This document shows, piece after piece, positions 45,761 through 58,243 of a DNA stretch of 64,000 nt. How positions within the stretch are numbered: position 1 is the first letter of the stretch; every line of letters starts with the position of its first letter. Where the stretch lies: NCBI RefSeq assembly GCF_040958095.1, contig NC_091160.1, positions 35,487,499 through 35,551,498 of the forward strand. The letters are read 5' to 3'. The DNA is from Procambarus clarkii. Taxonomy: Eukaryota; Arthropoda; Malacostraca; Decapoda; Cambaridae. The translations under genes and the position numbers were made by a program. Under the pieces are notes generated by a model. It was not told the DNA's origin, made no database searches, and saw only the letters and a program-made list of their open reading frames with translations.

Positions 45761-46520
45761 TGCTAATAGATCTGTGATTTGAAGGACAAATGTGTATTAT
45801 GATGGTGTGGTCATCCTGAATGAATAGATGGCAGTGACAAAGAAAGCATCTTCAATTTAATTTTTACATAATAGGAGAAGCAAGGCAAGATGTTGAGCAC
45901 ATTAAGCACATGATAATGTCTTGACAGTGATGATGAGCAGATGACAGTGTCTTAGGAAGGATCCAACAAATGAAATTTTATCTTGTGATTCAATCATGAG
46001 TTTAAATTTGTTTTTTCTGGTCTCCAACCCCTTTCCTCGTCCTTTGTGATGGATATGACAAACTCTGGAAATTGGTGCTAACCTGGGAACCTGTGCCTTC
46101 TAATAGTTTACTTTTAATATAATTTATTCAGTTGAAATACAATATAGTGAAAAGTTTGAATAGTCAGTATAGTTCCATTGTTCTAAGGAAACGCTGAGCA
46201 GTGCTAGATGACTAGGTTGGTATAATCTGGAGGAGAGATTATATTTCCCGAATAAGAATTTGATGCTTTATTCATGACCTGTCATGAGTTGACCGCATAT
46301 TTATAGGAATTGTTTAGTTGAAGGTCAGGATGTTGATAGGGATATACTAAAGTGTACTCATTTTAGCAGCAAATAATTGTTGGCTGCTGATTCAGTAATG
46401 AAAGGTAATTGGGAGTATTCTGTTTTAACAAGTGGTTATCAGTATCTTTATTGTGTCAATTGTTTTTCTGTTGAATATCACATGCCCTTTAAAGTATTGT
46501 GTAATATTTGTCTTTTACAG

Positions 46521-46770
46521 AAAACTCTCTGACTTTTAGCAGGAGTGGAAGATGAAGAAAATTTCAGTTGAAGCAATCACTGTGGAATTCACTTCATGTA
46601 GTGTGGGAATCGTTTATCCATGGAGTTGAGCTCAGGCACCACAGAGTGGGATGCTGCGGACCCACATGGAGGCATCAACTCTGCCTAACCAAGAAGTCCT
46701 TATTTCTCTGGCACAGCTTGCCGGCTACGGTACTGGGAGCCGTTCTGTTCAATTGTCAGTCGACACAATA
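46521..46770 (+). other. KIAA2013: Candidate terminal exon B / 3' UTR of KIAA2013 ortholog
   Basis: Acceptor TTGTCTTTTACAG at 46520. Spliced from exon 14 it reads Arg-KLSDF-stop (TAG at 46537-46539). The next ~230 bases are noticeably less AT-rich than the surroundings, as expected of a transcribed exon. No homology for the tail. Competes with candidate A at 40827. Confidence 0.4.
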
Positions 46771-48555
46771 GTTTTTATTTGATTACTATAAATTTCTTTT
46801 ATACTCACAGTATGACTGCTACAGGAATGGTAGCACATTTTGTTGGTTATAAATTGGAAGGAATAACAAGAGGATGGTTATGGGAACAAATTGATTTGTT
46901 TCAATATTTTATCAATCTAACAAACTCGCTTCTAATTTTCTTTTAATACAACAAATACCAATTATTACCATAAAAATTCAGAAGGAAACATGTTTTAATG
47001 AAAATATGCAAGTACAGTATCATTGTTGGATTGATGACAGGAGAGAGCACCAAGGATGTTCACACTGCTTGATGATTTTGTTGCTTTGTACTTTGTACGA
47101 AAAGTTAATTTGCAAAATGGGTTTTCCTTTTGTCCTGTCCTGTCTTGCTGTTGAGTTACATGTGATTTATACATTTAAACCTTCTAGTCATTTATTTGTT
47201 GGCATCTGTTGGTTTAACAATGAATGTTTATAGGTCACTTGTTCTATAGTGTATATAATTTACATGACATACTCTGCTCTACCTTACATAATTTGTCACT
47301 GTTGTACATCTTATATCTAAAGATATCTAATATCTAACATCATATATCTCTACATATTTTGCCTTTGTGTGGAGTATGTGATGGTCCAACACTCACCCTA
47401 CCCTCTCTTTCCTTGCTTTCCATCTTGAGTCAAGTTGTAAACAATATCTTACATAATGTTTTCTCGTCATACAATACTTAACACTTACATTCTTCTTTTT
47501 CATTATTTGCATTACTACTGTGATTCTTACAAATTTTCATAATTTGTTTTTGTGCACATACTAGTAACCCATTTATACCTTTGAAGTTTTGCTCGTTACT
47601 CACAGTTGATTGTTGCGCAATTCATAAATATCAAATCTTATTACAGTATCTTCATATAATGTACAGTATGTAGTAAATAACTTGTTCCTTCAAAATATTT
47701 GCAATATGGTAGATGACTGTGTCGTGTAAGACTTAGTCCTGCTAGGGTTTCGATAATGATCCCCCAGATTAGACTTTATTTTGGGGCCGGATAAGGGGGT
47801 CACCATCCTGCAGATTTGCAGCTTATATTTGCAGATATTATTTTCAACTTCTTAAAGATTGATATCAACTGTACTATTATTTGTTTTGGGTTGTCTTATT
47901 CACCTGTTGAAAAAAACAATGGTTTTGATGATTGTTTTAATTTTCTTAGACCTTAAAATTAGATACAGTACAGGGCTGTATAGCTCTAAAAAGTGCAACA
48001 ATTTGCCTCGGCAATTGTGCTAAGCGATCCTATTTCAAGCAGTGAATTATACAAATAATTTCTTAAATGAATGTAATGAAATTTTGTTTAAAGAAGTCTT
48101 ATTTAGCCAAGGTGTGTGTGTGTTATAACTGAAAATAGGAGCTGTTCCATCCATGTTTTTTGCTTTTATTGTAAATGCGTGCTGAGTATTGTATGGCATG
48201 GGGTAAAAGATTGTAGTAGGTGCATGAACCTGTGTGGGAAGACTCGCTACTACCTGCTGTATTCCTCATCAAAATCTAAAAAGTATTGCTCTAAAGAATT
48301 TTGTGATATGCTGAACATGTTTGGTGCAAAAACCGGTGTAAATATCGTCGTTAATTATTTATTGACCAATTTGTTTTGCATTAGTTGACATATTTGATGG
48401 TGATGCTTGATTCTGCCATGATGTGAATGTTTTAGTAAGATTTCTTTTGGGTGTAAGAGTGTACAAAACTATTAATTGATGATTAAAGCACTAATGAATA
48501 ATCTTGTTAATTGTGTGTGTGTGCATCAGCAGAGTGACTTGATATTGCTTTACTG
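46771..48555. other. AT-rich non-coding stretch
   Basis: No conserved frame or recognised repeat. Could be long 3' UTR or intergenic. Confidence 0.4.
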
Positions 48556-48802
48556 CAGTGTTTCTCAACCTTCGTACCCTGGACATAATTCTGGGTTATA
48601 CTTTAGATAAACATACGGATTTCATTGTCAACTGAAAGGAAATGATTTCTCTCTTTTTCTCTTGATACAGGTTAAATGAGAAAAATTAAGCACAAAAATT
48701 ACAAAAATACATTGGCATATGATTAGAATTAGCCTATTTATCACTTTAGCAGAATCCCTTGTTATGTTTGGATTTTGTAAAACTGTGGGTTGAGAATTGC
48801 TG
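48556..48802. mobile_element. hAT-type MITE
   Basis: Termini CAGTGTTTCTCAACC and (reverse) CAGCAATTCTCAACC; flanks CTTTACTG (48548-48555) and TTTTACTG (48803-48810), an 8-bp target duplication with one mismatch. 247 bp, no coding. Confidence 0.85.
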
Positions 48803-48810
48803 TTTTACTG

Positions 48811-51617
48811 AAATGACATATTTTGATAGATTTATAGTCAGATGAGAAAATACTTTTCTCTTTCTAGTAAGAGCATATACTGGTAGTCATACAGTGTAAT
48901 GAAGTGACTGTATGGAGAGCTGTGAACAAGTTACATTATTATGTGGTAAATACATGACATCCTTACAATATGCAAGATGCAATTTGATTAAGGATACGTT
49001 TTTGCTATGTGCAAGTTTTTAAATAATGGAACTAATTATTTATGGTATTTGATTGTTGGAACAGCATATACTGTAATTTACATTCCATTTGTTTTCTAAT
49101 AAAATTTTAATCTTCCAAGTAATTTTTAGGAAGTTGTAAAGTTTTATGAAATGGTTCCACACTTTCATGCATATTTGTGTGGCATGCTTTTGGGCAAACA
49201 TATAAAGAATCACATTTCCTGTGAGCAATGGTTAAACAAAACTGGCCCAGGTGTAGGGCACACCACCTGTTTTATACACAATTTCACATAAAAGCACTAT
49301 TTCTGTTGCTGAAGAACTCTTGGGTTTATATGCATTTTATGTATTATGAACAAAGAATTTTAACATAACTAGAAAATATTAAGTGTGCAGCATTACTATG
49401 TAGTCTCGCCAACTATTTTAAATTAAACTTTTTAGGCTGCACGTGAAGTCGCATAATGAGAAGGTTTCCTAGACCTTTATGATTTAAGTAAAACGAATTT
49501 GTAAATTGAATTACAGTATGTCAATAAATAAGAGAAATGCTTTTATAGTGTGTTCTCTATACGAGGCTTTAAATGTGGTGAAAGACGGAGCCCAAGGGTA
49601 AATGAGCAACAAGTCGCCCTTCCCAATGAGAGGTAAACGTCTGGATTTTAGACAGGTTATGATTAGTTTCGGTCTGATTTCAGTACATTAATTTAATATT
49701 TTTAGTGCTGCATTATAAGGATTTTTGATCAAGTATATAATCTTGAGGTGGTCAAAAGCTTTGATGTGAGCTTACATAATACATGTTGAAAGGCTCCAAA
49801 TTCAGATATTGTTCTCTAGGTTTATCCTTACTGATGAACAATTTGTATTAATGTTAACTGAAAATTAATAGCCATCAAACAAGTACTGTACTTTGCATCA
49901 AGCCTTACTTGCCATAATTACATTACAGTATAATCAAACTTGTTTCATTGAATGTCTTGAAAGTGTAAGTATTGTTTAATAGAGAGAGTTTATGAAAGTT
50001 GTCAAATTCTTTTTGACATAATTTTATTTGCAGTTCAGGCACTTTAGAGTCTTACTGAATTGGAAGATAGATGATTTTCATATGAACTTGACAAAAAATC
50101 TAAACATTCAGAGTAGTTGTTACAGTATGTCAATATTGTTAGTGTCAATGCTGCAAGTAAGAGAAGTTTTGTACAAAAGTAACATGGCATCAGAGAGTAG
50201 CATAATGCAGATGACGTATGGAATTACCTATACTGGGCAAGTTGCCAATTTACCACCAAGCCTACACTTTAATTATAAACCAGTAATACAGTATAGTATT
50301 TAGTTGTCCATTAGATTCTCCGTTTCCTTGAGGGCCTTGAGGATTGCCATTTATAAAAACCCTCCCAAGCATTTAGCTTTGACTGCCTCCACACCTTAAG
50401 GTATTGGACTACAACAATGTGAAGTCTTGTTTAAAGAATTTTCCCTCCGTCATCTGCACTGGGCTTTTGTCACTTAAAACCAACTGGGCTGTGGTGGGTA
50501 TGTGGGCCTGTGGGCCGTTCCAAACTCTCACAAGTCAAGCCTGGCCTTGGGCTGGGCTTGGGGAGTAGAACAACTCCCAGAACCCCTTCAAGCAGGTTAC
50601 ATTGCATCCTCTGGGATACATAATTGATTTAAAACCAGGATCAACAGATGGACATGATCTGGTCCCATGTGTGTGTGTGTGGCAGAGCTCATGCGTCACC
50701 TTATCTTTGCTATATCTGTATTGGGTAGCTGTTACCCAGGATCGTATATACAGCAAGCTACTTCAAAACTATATTAACATTTTTGTGAACACTTAGTATT
50801 ACTTGATCAATTTTTGTATTAACCAGTTTTCTTGTGTATCCCAAATCTTAGAACCGTCTTAAAATACCCTCATTTGTTACAAAACATTGTATAATAGTCA
50901 TGTTATAATTATTTCTAATAAGACACAACTAGAAAAATGTTCTCCCTCATCTCCTCATCTTGCCGAGCATTAAACATTCCTGGTAGGAATGTTGAAAAAG
51001 TTTTGTCGTGTTACTGTATTTATATTACCATCGAGGTTTTCGTTCAGTATCTCGACACCTCATTGTATAAAACTTGAAACTTTAAATAGTTATGTATGAA
51101 GTAAAAATATATGGCTGCTAGTGAATCAAGCAATGTTGCCCAATATTAAATGGCTTTTAATATCTTTGATATTTTAACTCGTTGTATTGCCTTGAAGGTT
51201 ACTGCTTTTATGATGATAAAACTCCACTTCCTCATTATTAGGCAGTGCAGCTCAGTGGTACAGTATCTTCACTGATTTTATTTTTATTTCTTTGTTCAGA
51301 GCAGTACAGCAGTGTAAACTTTTATCCAGACTAATGCTTGCTAGAGGATAGAGGATGATAGAATACATTACTAAGACAACAAATTTATCATTTTATTGTG
51401 AACACACTTATTAATAACTGAAATTGCCTCTACAAATTCTTTGCTTATTTATCTCACACTTGAGATAATATTTTTCTTAAGTTCACATGAATCACATGAA
51501 AGAATTTTGTTTAATATTTTCAGAGGTCGTACAGGTAAGGGGACTTGTAAAACACCATAGTTTAAGGGTTAAACATAGAGGAAGAGGAGGCAGCTGCTGG
51601 CCGCTACTTTGGCACAT
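48811..51617. other. Non-coding stretch, no confident feature
   Basis: AT-rich with scattered short ORFs lacking homology. A GC-richer patch at 50460-50640 has no recognisable product. Confidence 0.4.
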
Positions 51618-51795
51618 GTTGACCAGACCACACACTAGAAGGTGAAGGGACGACGACGTTTCGGTCCGTCCTGGACCATTCTCAAGTCGATCCAATGGTC
51701 CAGGATGGATCGAAACATCGTCGTCGTCCCTTCACCTTCTAGTGTGTGGTCTGGTCAACATACTTTAGCCACGTTATTGTGACTCATCGCCTGCA
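51618..51795 (+). mobile_element. Palindromic SINE-like element (family P), copy 4
   Basis: Arms GTTGACCAGACCACACACTA / TAGTGTGTGGTCTGGTCAAC; end ATTGTGACTCATCGCCTGCA. Perfect 11-bp direct repeats CTTTGGCACAT at 51607-51617 and 51796-51806. Confidence 0.95.
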
Positions 51796-52837
51796 CTTTG
51801 GCACATCTTGCCGAAAGTCATGCACAACATTTTCATGTTATTGATTCTAGAGTTAATAAAATTTGTATGTCTTCCACTTTTCACAAGCACTTAGCAGTGA
51901 TACACAAGTTCCTCCATGCCATTTATGGATTCTTGCTTTACTAAATATTATGTGCGTCTTGGTTTCACTTTATTTAGGGTGAGAATAGTCTTTTTTTTTT
52001 TTTTTTCCTAATCTGTGTTAGGGTTACTGTACTTCTGACACCATCCTGTCATATGAGAAACCACATTCTTCATTTCCTGTGCGTCTGGATACTGTACACG
52101 AGACACATTTGGATAAAAAATGCTGAAAAGGATCCCGGGTTGGGATTGAAATGTAACGTCTACGTTTCCTTGTGTTTCCAGAATAGTGGATTATTATTTT
52201 CATTAATTAGTGTGCTATTGCACTTCATACTCACATTCAGATAATTTCTGGATTATGCAGGTATCTGCTTGGGGTTAATCCAGACACTGAAGTTTCCATT
52301 CGGGACTTCATATATACTACAGTTGTACTGAAACCTGCAGCATGTATTTAGGATGATTATTCTTAGCTCTATGATAATATTGGACAGTATAACCTAATGG
52401 AAGCCACTTATTTTCTTGGTATAAAACGTAACAAATTTGTACCAATCATGACAGCATGAGCAATTCTAAAATTATCTTTTAAGTGAGAGAATGCATGCCC
52501 ATCCACCTATACCCTCAACCTTTCTGCATGCTCACCTTTTTTTCCAAATTACTTATAAAATTTTGCCTTCCTTCTGCCACTAAAATAAGTATAAAAATAT
52601 TAGGTAAAGTTATGTATTGGCCTCACACGATTAACTCCTATACACTTAATACTGTACAAAGATCTTTATCTTACTGCCGGACTTGCATTACTTCACTTAT
52701 TGTTGCTCTCCTGTTTGTAGATTGTTCTTATTTTCAGAATGAGCATAAATTTTGCACTCCCTCAGTTCCTTTAAGTTATTCCTCAATTATCCTGATTTCT
52801 TTTTCATTAAATGTTTTGCATCTTTCTGCTCTTGTAT

Positions 52838-52940
52838 TGCCATCCTGTATGATATCAAAGAACAATTTAGTATTCTGTGACAGACGGTGCTATGTAGCCT
52901 TCCAGACTTGGCACACAGTCTTCATAATTACTTACCTATT
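52838..52940 (+). repeat. Jockey-like LINE 3' end, degraded
   Basis: GCCATCCTGTATGATATCAA and GGTGCTATGTAGCCTTCCAG-ACTTGGC correspond to the 3' end of the element ending at 55770. This is why the 247-codon ORF over 52483-53226 is not considered a gene. Confidence 0.6.
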
Positions 52941-54428
52941 GATACTAATCCAGCACACCCATCCACACAAGATCGTCCAAATCCACCAATCCTCACACAG
53001 CACAGGCCCTCTTCACACCAATAAACTCGCCAACCTACCCACGTATCCCGTAAACCCTTACACATTACCTCGCCCCTCTCTGCCAATCACATTACTTTCT
53101 AGCAAACTATTCCACACAATTGACATGCTCACATTCCAACTCGCACGTGTACCCATACCATCCAGAGAAATAGGGGTAATTTTACTGTACTGTATTTTAA
53201 ATATTTCATATTACATCATGAGATAGTCTGGATTATTACCATTTAACAATATTGTATTATAATGCTTGTATTGTCAAATATGCTGGCATAGACAAATAAC
53301 TTCGTTGATTGGCTGCAAATTAAAAATATTTAGTTTTTAAGTTTAGTGCCTTGAATCTGAGAAATTGGCATGTAGACACAGTACTTAAGTATTGGTACAT
53401 TGTATTCACCTCCTTAATTCTCATTTAGCCCATTAAATTAATGATTGCATTGCCTTAAATAGGATTCATGATCTATATGAAAATTGGGTGTTAGCACAAT
53501 GTCTGAATCATACACTATGTAGGAGCACTATAGCTAATGGTTAACTAACACAGGATTGCTTGTGCCTTGTGTTAATTTATAATACTATATATGCCAAGAA
53601 GTTTATATCTGAAAATTATTGGTTATCTTAATTTTATTTGATGATTTTTTGTGTCAAGTGTGACAGTAGTATGTACAGTACAGACTATTCGAATTGCTGA
53701 CATGCTGGCAAAAAAATATCTTGTTTAGGTAGATGAACGAGTCGTTAAACAAGCATGAAGGGCTATTTCATATGAGAACTTCATCATTCTGCCAGCCCAT
53801 CTTCATATGTTTTGTGTGCCTTCATTCCATTGTACATTTCATTTGTAAATATGATTAAATTGTGAACATAATTTTGTATTTTATTTTAGCCTTATACAAA
53901 TAAAAGTTGCCATCAATAGTTAGAAATAAATCGGTCACATTTCAACTGCTAATTCATATCCATCAAATTAGCACAAGGCTTGCAGCCTTACTTGTCATAC
54001 TTAAAATGCATTATATTAGAACTTGTTTCATCACATGTGCTGAGGGTGGGTTTATTATTTTTATTCATACACAAAGTGATACAATGGGATAAGGGGGTAT
54101 ATGTGCTGGTGGGTGAGTAGCACATTCTTTCAAAGTCACTAGCATGTATAGTGTGAAGGTCCTCTTGACTGAAAACGTGAGGTGAAATGAAACTATTTTA
54201 ATGCTCCTTACCACCAATTTTTTTTTCCATGCTGTACTTGGAGACTTGTATCACCATTTCACTGGTATGGAAGTAGTCTATCAAGAGGGCAACACATTTC
54301 AGAGTAAAATGAGATTTAGCATGACCTAGATAAATCAATAAGCTGGTTAACTAGGCTCCCTCTCAGGCCTGCTTTCATAATTTACTCTTCTGATCCTCTC
54401 ATCCTGTAGTTCCTGTTCCCCTTCACCT
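52941..54428. other. Non-coding stretch
   Basis: AT-rich, without recognised features. Confidence 0.4.
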
Positions 54429-54660
54429 ACCTTGAGGTTACCTTGAGGTGCTTTCGGGGCTTAGCGTCCCCGCGGCCCGGTCGTCGACCAGGCCTCCTGG
54501 TTGCTGGACTGATCAACCAGGCTGTTGGACGCGGCTGCTCGCAGCCTGACGTATGAGTCACAGCCTGTGGTTGATCAGGTATCCTTTGGAGGTGCTTATC
54601 CAGTTCTCTCTTGAACACTGTGAGGGGTCGACCAGTTATGCCCCTTATGTGCACCACCTA
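54429..54660 (-). pseudogene. LINE 3' end with ORF2 C-terminus, minus
   Basis: Minus strand reads RPLTVFKRELDKHLQRIPDQ, the typical 'FK-ELD-yL' C-terminus of CR1-like elements, then the 3' UTR tail ending CACCTCAAGGTAACCTCAAG. The tail (GGCCTGGTCGACGACCGGGC, CGGGGACGCTAAGCCCCGAA) is the same module that ends the SINEs at 26076, 30056, 32110 and 63731. Confidence 0.75.
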
Positions 54661-54750
54661 CCTCTTTTCTGTCCAGTTGTCTTGCCTGCAACATTCTCTT
54701 TCGGTAAGTATTACTAATATTTCTCCTCGTGTTGTTCCGTTCTTGCCCCC

Positions 54751-55770
54751 GTGAAGGGTCCCCCCCTTCCTCAATATTGCAAATCCCTGACCCACATCAC
54801 TAAAGCTTTTACTCCTACAGTTCTGAAACGCCTTTTTCTTGAACACTTTTTTTCACATTCCCGCTCAGTTTCCATCTTCATTGATGGGTCTAAGTCTACA
54901 GACGGTGTAGGCTACTCTGTAGTTTTTCCTGACCACACCTATATGTGTCGCCTGCATTCGGAGACTAGCATCTTCATGGCAGAACTTTATGCTATTCTTT
55001 ATGCTCTTCGTCTCCTGCTTTCTCGCTGTCAATCCTCCTTTGTGGTTGTATTCGACTCTCGCAGTGCCCTCATGGCTCTGGAGTCCTTTAATCCAGTCCA
55101 TCCGGTGGTCGTCGAGATTCAACATTGGCTGTTTCTTATCTCCAGTAGATTTAAGACAGTTGAGTTTTGCTGAGTTCCCAGCCATATTGGTATCTCTTTA
55201 AATGAGAGTGCGGACGCTGTCGCTAAGGAAGCTATCCGCACTTGTCCCATCTCCTGTAAAGGTATTCCTTATTCCGATTTTTACCTAGTTATTCATTCCT
55301 TCGTCTTTGCCCATTGGCAGGGTAGTTGGTCTTCTGTTACTGGTAACAAACTGCGTACTCTTAAGGAAAATGTGTCCCTGTGGCCTTCTTCCTACCACCG
55401 TAACCGGCGATGGGAAACAGCTCTGGCAAGGCTGCGTTTTGGCCTTAAGCGCTTAACTCAGACACTTAATGGAGCGCCGCCCTGCTCCTTATTGTCCTAA
55501 CTGCATTGTCCCTCTTACAGTTGTGCTTATCCTTGTTTAATGTCCTGACTTCCTGGACGAACGTGTGTCTTGCTTTCCGACCGTGCCCCGCGGTCACTTT
55601 TCCCTGGATAGAATTCTTGGTGAATCGGATACTTTTGATATCGTTCGCCATATGCGTTTCTGTTCTCATATTGGCATCCTAAGTGATATTTAGCGCCCTC
55701 TGATTATTCTGCACATTGTATGGTGCTACATAGCCTTCCCGGCTTGGTGCCTTTTTTGATAATTACTTAC
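54751..55770 (+). pseudogene. Jockey-like LINE: RNase H and C-terminal domain
   Basis: Reads SVSIFIDGSKSTDGVGYSVV, MAELYAILYALRLLLS and VVVFDSRSALMAL: the D, E and D of the RNase H active site; the last D is in NESADAVAKEA. An in-frame TGA at 55171-55173 replaces the Trp codon expected in 'WVPSHIGI'. A zinc-finger-like CPNC...CPDF block follows across further breaks; coding ends at GGCATCCTAAGTGATATTTAG (to 55693), then a short 3' UTR ending GGCTTGGTGCCTTTTTTGAT. The 5' part (endonuclease, RT) is missing. Dead copy. Confidence 0.88.
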
Positions 55771-56109
55771 TTCTGATCCTCTCCATACCCCGGCCACTTC
55801 CTTGGCAGGGACATCTGCCAGCTCCCAGTGACAACCTGACTTGCCACCTGGAGTGACCATCTCTCATTGTTATAACTGCACCTTCTACTGGTGAACACGG
55901 CCCACCTACGTGGACAAAATACTTTAATGTCAACTAATACCCCTACTGCCACGGATGATCTACAGATACTTTGTTCATTCGGTAGATTCACACATTACCT
56001 TCAATCCCACCTGGACTGCACACAAGTTATTGAGGCCCTACTAAGATTACAGCTGACTGCTTAACTGCCTTGTCAAGCAATTGTGAGTTTGCATCTCCAA
56101 AAATGTGTG
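55771..56109. other. GC-richer non-coding stretch
   Basis: No homology recognised; possibly older repeat sequence. Confidence 0.35.
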
Positions 56110-56190
56110 TTTACGGGCTCACCATAGCCCGTGCTACATGGACACTTCGTTCTGAGTAGCTAAATCTATAACAACAACAACCAAAAATGT
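56110..56190 (+). repeat. ACGGGCTCACCAT SINE, single copy
   Basis: ACGGGCTCACCATAGCCCGT hairpin, then GAGTAGCTAAATCTATAACA-ACAACAAC tail. Same unit as the array at 57075. Confidence 0.8.
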
Positions 56191-56363
56191 ACTTTTAAAA
56201 GCCAGCGGCATTGTCATCATCTCTCCTCATGTTACAACAGGGACACAAGGACCTTAAAAAGTGCTACGAAGATATTAAATACATCCTCGAAGCCCAATGC
56301 CATTCTATTTACCTGGTTAATACGCCCATGCGACTCCTCGCGATCCACGTCGTAAACCCCTTA

Positions 56364-56514
56364 GATTGATCGATGAAGATTAAGCCACCTAAAAGGTGGC
56401 ACGGGCATGAATAGCCCGTAAGTGGTGGCCCTTTTGAGCCATTACCAGTATCAAGAGCTGATACTGGAGATCAGTGGAGGTGCGACTGCACCCTGCGTGA
56501 CGGGAGATGTCTTC
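56364..56514 (+). mobile_element. Short SINE-like insertion with 16-bp duplication
   Basis: 151 bp between identical direct repeats CGTCGTAAACCCCTTA (56348-56363 and 56515-56530). Contains hairpins GCCACCTAAAAGGTGGC, ACGGGCATGAATAGCCCGT and CCAGTATCAAGAGCTGATAC-TGG. No poly(A) tail. Confidence 0.8.
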
Positions 56515-57074
56515 CGTCGTAAACCCCTTATTTCGTGTTAATGTTAAAGATCACTTGATAATCGAGACTTTCGACCATCTTTAGTAGTTCTTGTTGGGAT
56601 GCATGATGCATCATACAGGAGTACATTCCTCTCCGCGCCCCTGCAATAAGTGTTGAAAATATGGACATGGAACCTTAAGGATCAGTAGCGAGGTGCCGTT
56701 TTTCCTTTTGTGTAACGAATCCAGCCATTCTAAGTCGAATTGCTCTTCTCCATGCTTACCGCATCACCTGAGGTGACACCCACCCTGCCTTTTCTCAATC
56801 ACCCATACACTAGTTGAACAAGCCATCGTCAACATGAGTGTTTATCTTTTCCCTGTTTAACCATGTGTGCTCCCTGTGGAGGGGTCATCAGAATACCTGT
56901 GTGAATGGATTGGATGTCCAGGCAGAGGGGTACGGGGATGAGTGGATCTCTGTACGCACCAGCATGGACGACCAGCAATTATCATATTGCCTTCTTCACG
57001 TCACTGTTCTTCCCAGTTAAAAAAAAGGGAGTACCACTATAAGGACGAAGTATCCTGTCTGTGTCGGCACCGAC

Positions 57075-57666
57075 AGCTCCTGTGCCAGGTAAGTCCACTA
57101 CGGGCTCACCATAGCCCGTGCTACTTGCCCCGCTCCTGTGCCAGGTAAGTCCACTACGGGCTCACCATAGCCCGTGCTACTTGCCCCGCTCCTGTGCCAG
57201 GTAAGTCCACTACGGGCTCACCATAGCCCGTGCTACTTGCCCCGCTCCTGTGCCAAGTAAGTCCACTACGGGCTCACCATAGCCCGTGCTACTTGCCCCG
57301 CTCCTGTGCCAGGTAAGTCCACTACGGGCTCACCATAGACCGTGCTACTTGCCCCGTTCCTGTGCCAGGTAAGTCCACTACGGGCTCACCATAGCCCGTG
57401 CTACTTGCCCCGCTCCTGTGCCAGGTAAGTCCACTACGGGCTCACCATAGCCCGTGCTACTTGCCCCGCTCCTGTGCCAGGTAAGTCCACTACGGGCTCA
57501 CCATAGCCCGTGCTACTTGCCCCGCTCCTGTGCCAGGTAAGTCCACTACGGGCTCACCATAGCCTGTGCTACTTGCCCCGCTCCTGTGCCAGGTAAGTTA
57601 CGGGCTCACCATAACCCGTGCTACTTGGAACTTGTTCCGAGTAGCTGAATCTATAACAACAACAAC
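57075..57666 (+). repeat. 56-bp tandem array derived from a SINE
   Basis: Ten units spaced 56 bases apart of CTCCTGTGCCAGGTAAGTCC-ACTACGGGCTCACCATAGCC-CGTGCTACTTGCCCCG. The last unit alone carries the SINE 3' end (CTTGGAACTTGTTCCGAGTA ... ACAACAACAAC). Nine of ten units keep CAGGTAAGT (57086, 57142, 57198, 57310, 57366, 57422, 57478, 57534, 57590; mutated at 57254). Two further units lie at 59070-59150. Confidence 0.95.
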
Positions 57667-58243
57667 AGCTTGTGTCAGTTTCCACTCACACTGACTGGTA
57701 GGCGGTGTACTGTGGCCCTGGGATCCAACTTTTAATTTTATTTACTGCACGTAAACTTGGTACTGTTATTTCCCCTCAGACTTAGTCAGTGTGGGGCTGG
57801 TGGACTAAGTCAGTCTGGCCCTGATGAACGCAGTCAATGATCTGTGAACTCAATCAATGATCTGACCTGGTGAACCCAATGAACGATCGCAGTCAATGCG
57901 TAAGACTGATGGACCAAGAAACAGATGAACACCGTTTTTCCAGCCACCAATATATTGGGAGTTGAGCAACAACATATATTTCTTCAGAGGTTATAAATCT
58001 TAAACATTTAAGGTGTAAATTAGTATACTAATAACAGCTGTGCAACACAGGTCCACGAATTCTTCGGGAATGGTATATAATAGTTACAAAATTTAACTAA
58101 AAGTAAATCACTAAATCGGTCAAGTATCGAATTGATAGTTGTATCCTATTTTCAGGAATTGGATGGGTGTCAGCCTCATCTTTAGCTTTGTCATAGATAA
58201 TGTTATGCCACTAAATGGATCACACTAACGTGATGCATCAAAT
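57667..58243. other. Non-coding stretch
   Basis: Loose repetition of CAGTCAATGATCTG-like phrases near 57790-57900; otherwise nothing recognised. Confidence 0.4.

Noticed and set aside
48116-48388. 90-codon Cys-rich ORF
   Set aside because: No conserved spacing of cysteines, no splice context, no homology recognised.
52483-53226. 247-codon ORF on the + strand
   Set aside because: No recognisable domain, composition like translated AT-rich intergenic DNA, and it overlaps a LINE 3' end (52838-52940).
57075-57666. CRISPR-like array of regular repeats
   Set aside because: Units are contiguous 56-bp tandem repeats without unique spacers, in a eukaryotic genome.
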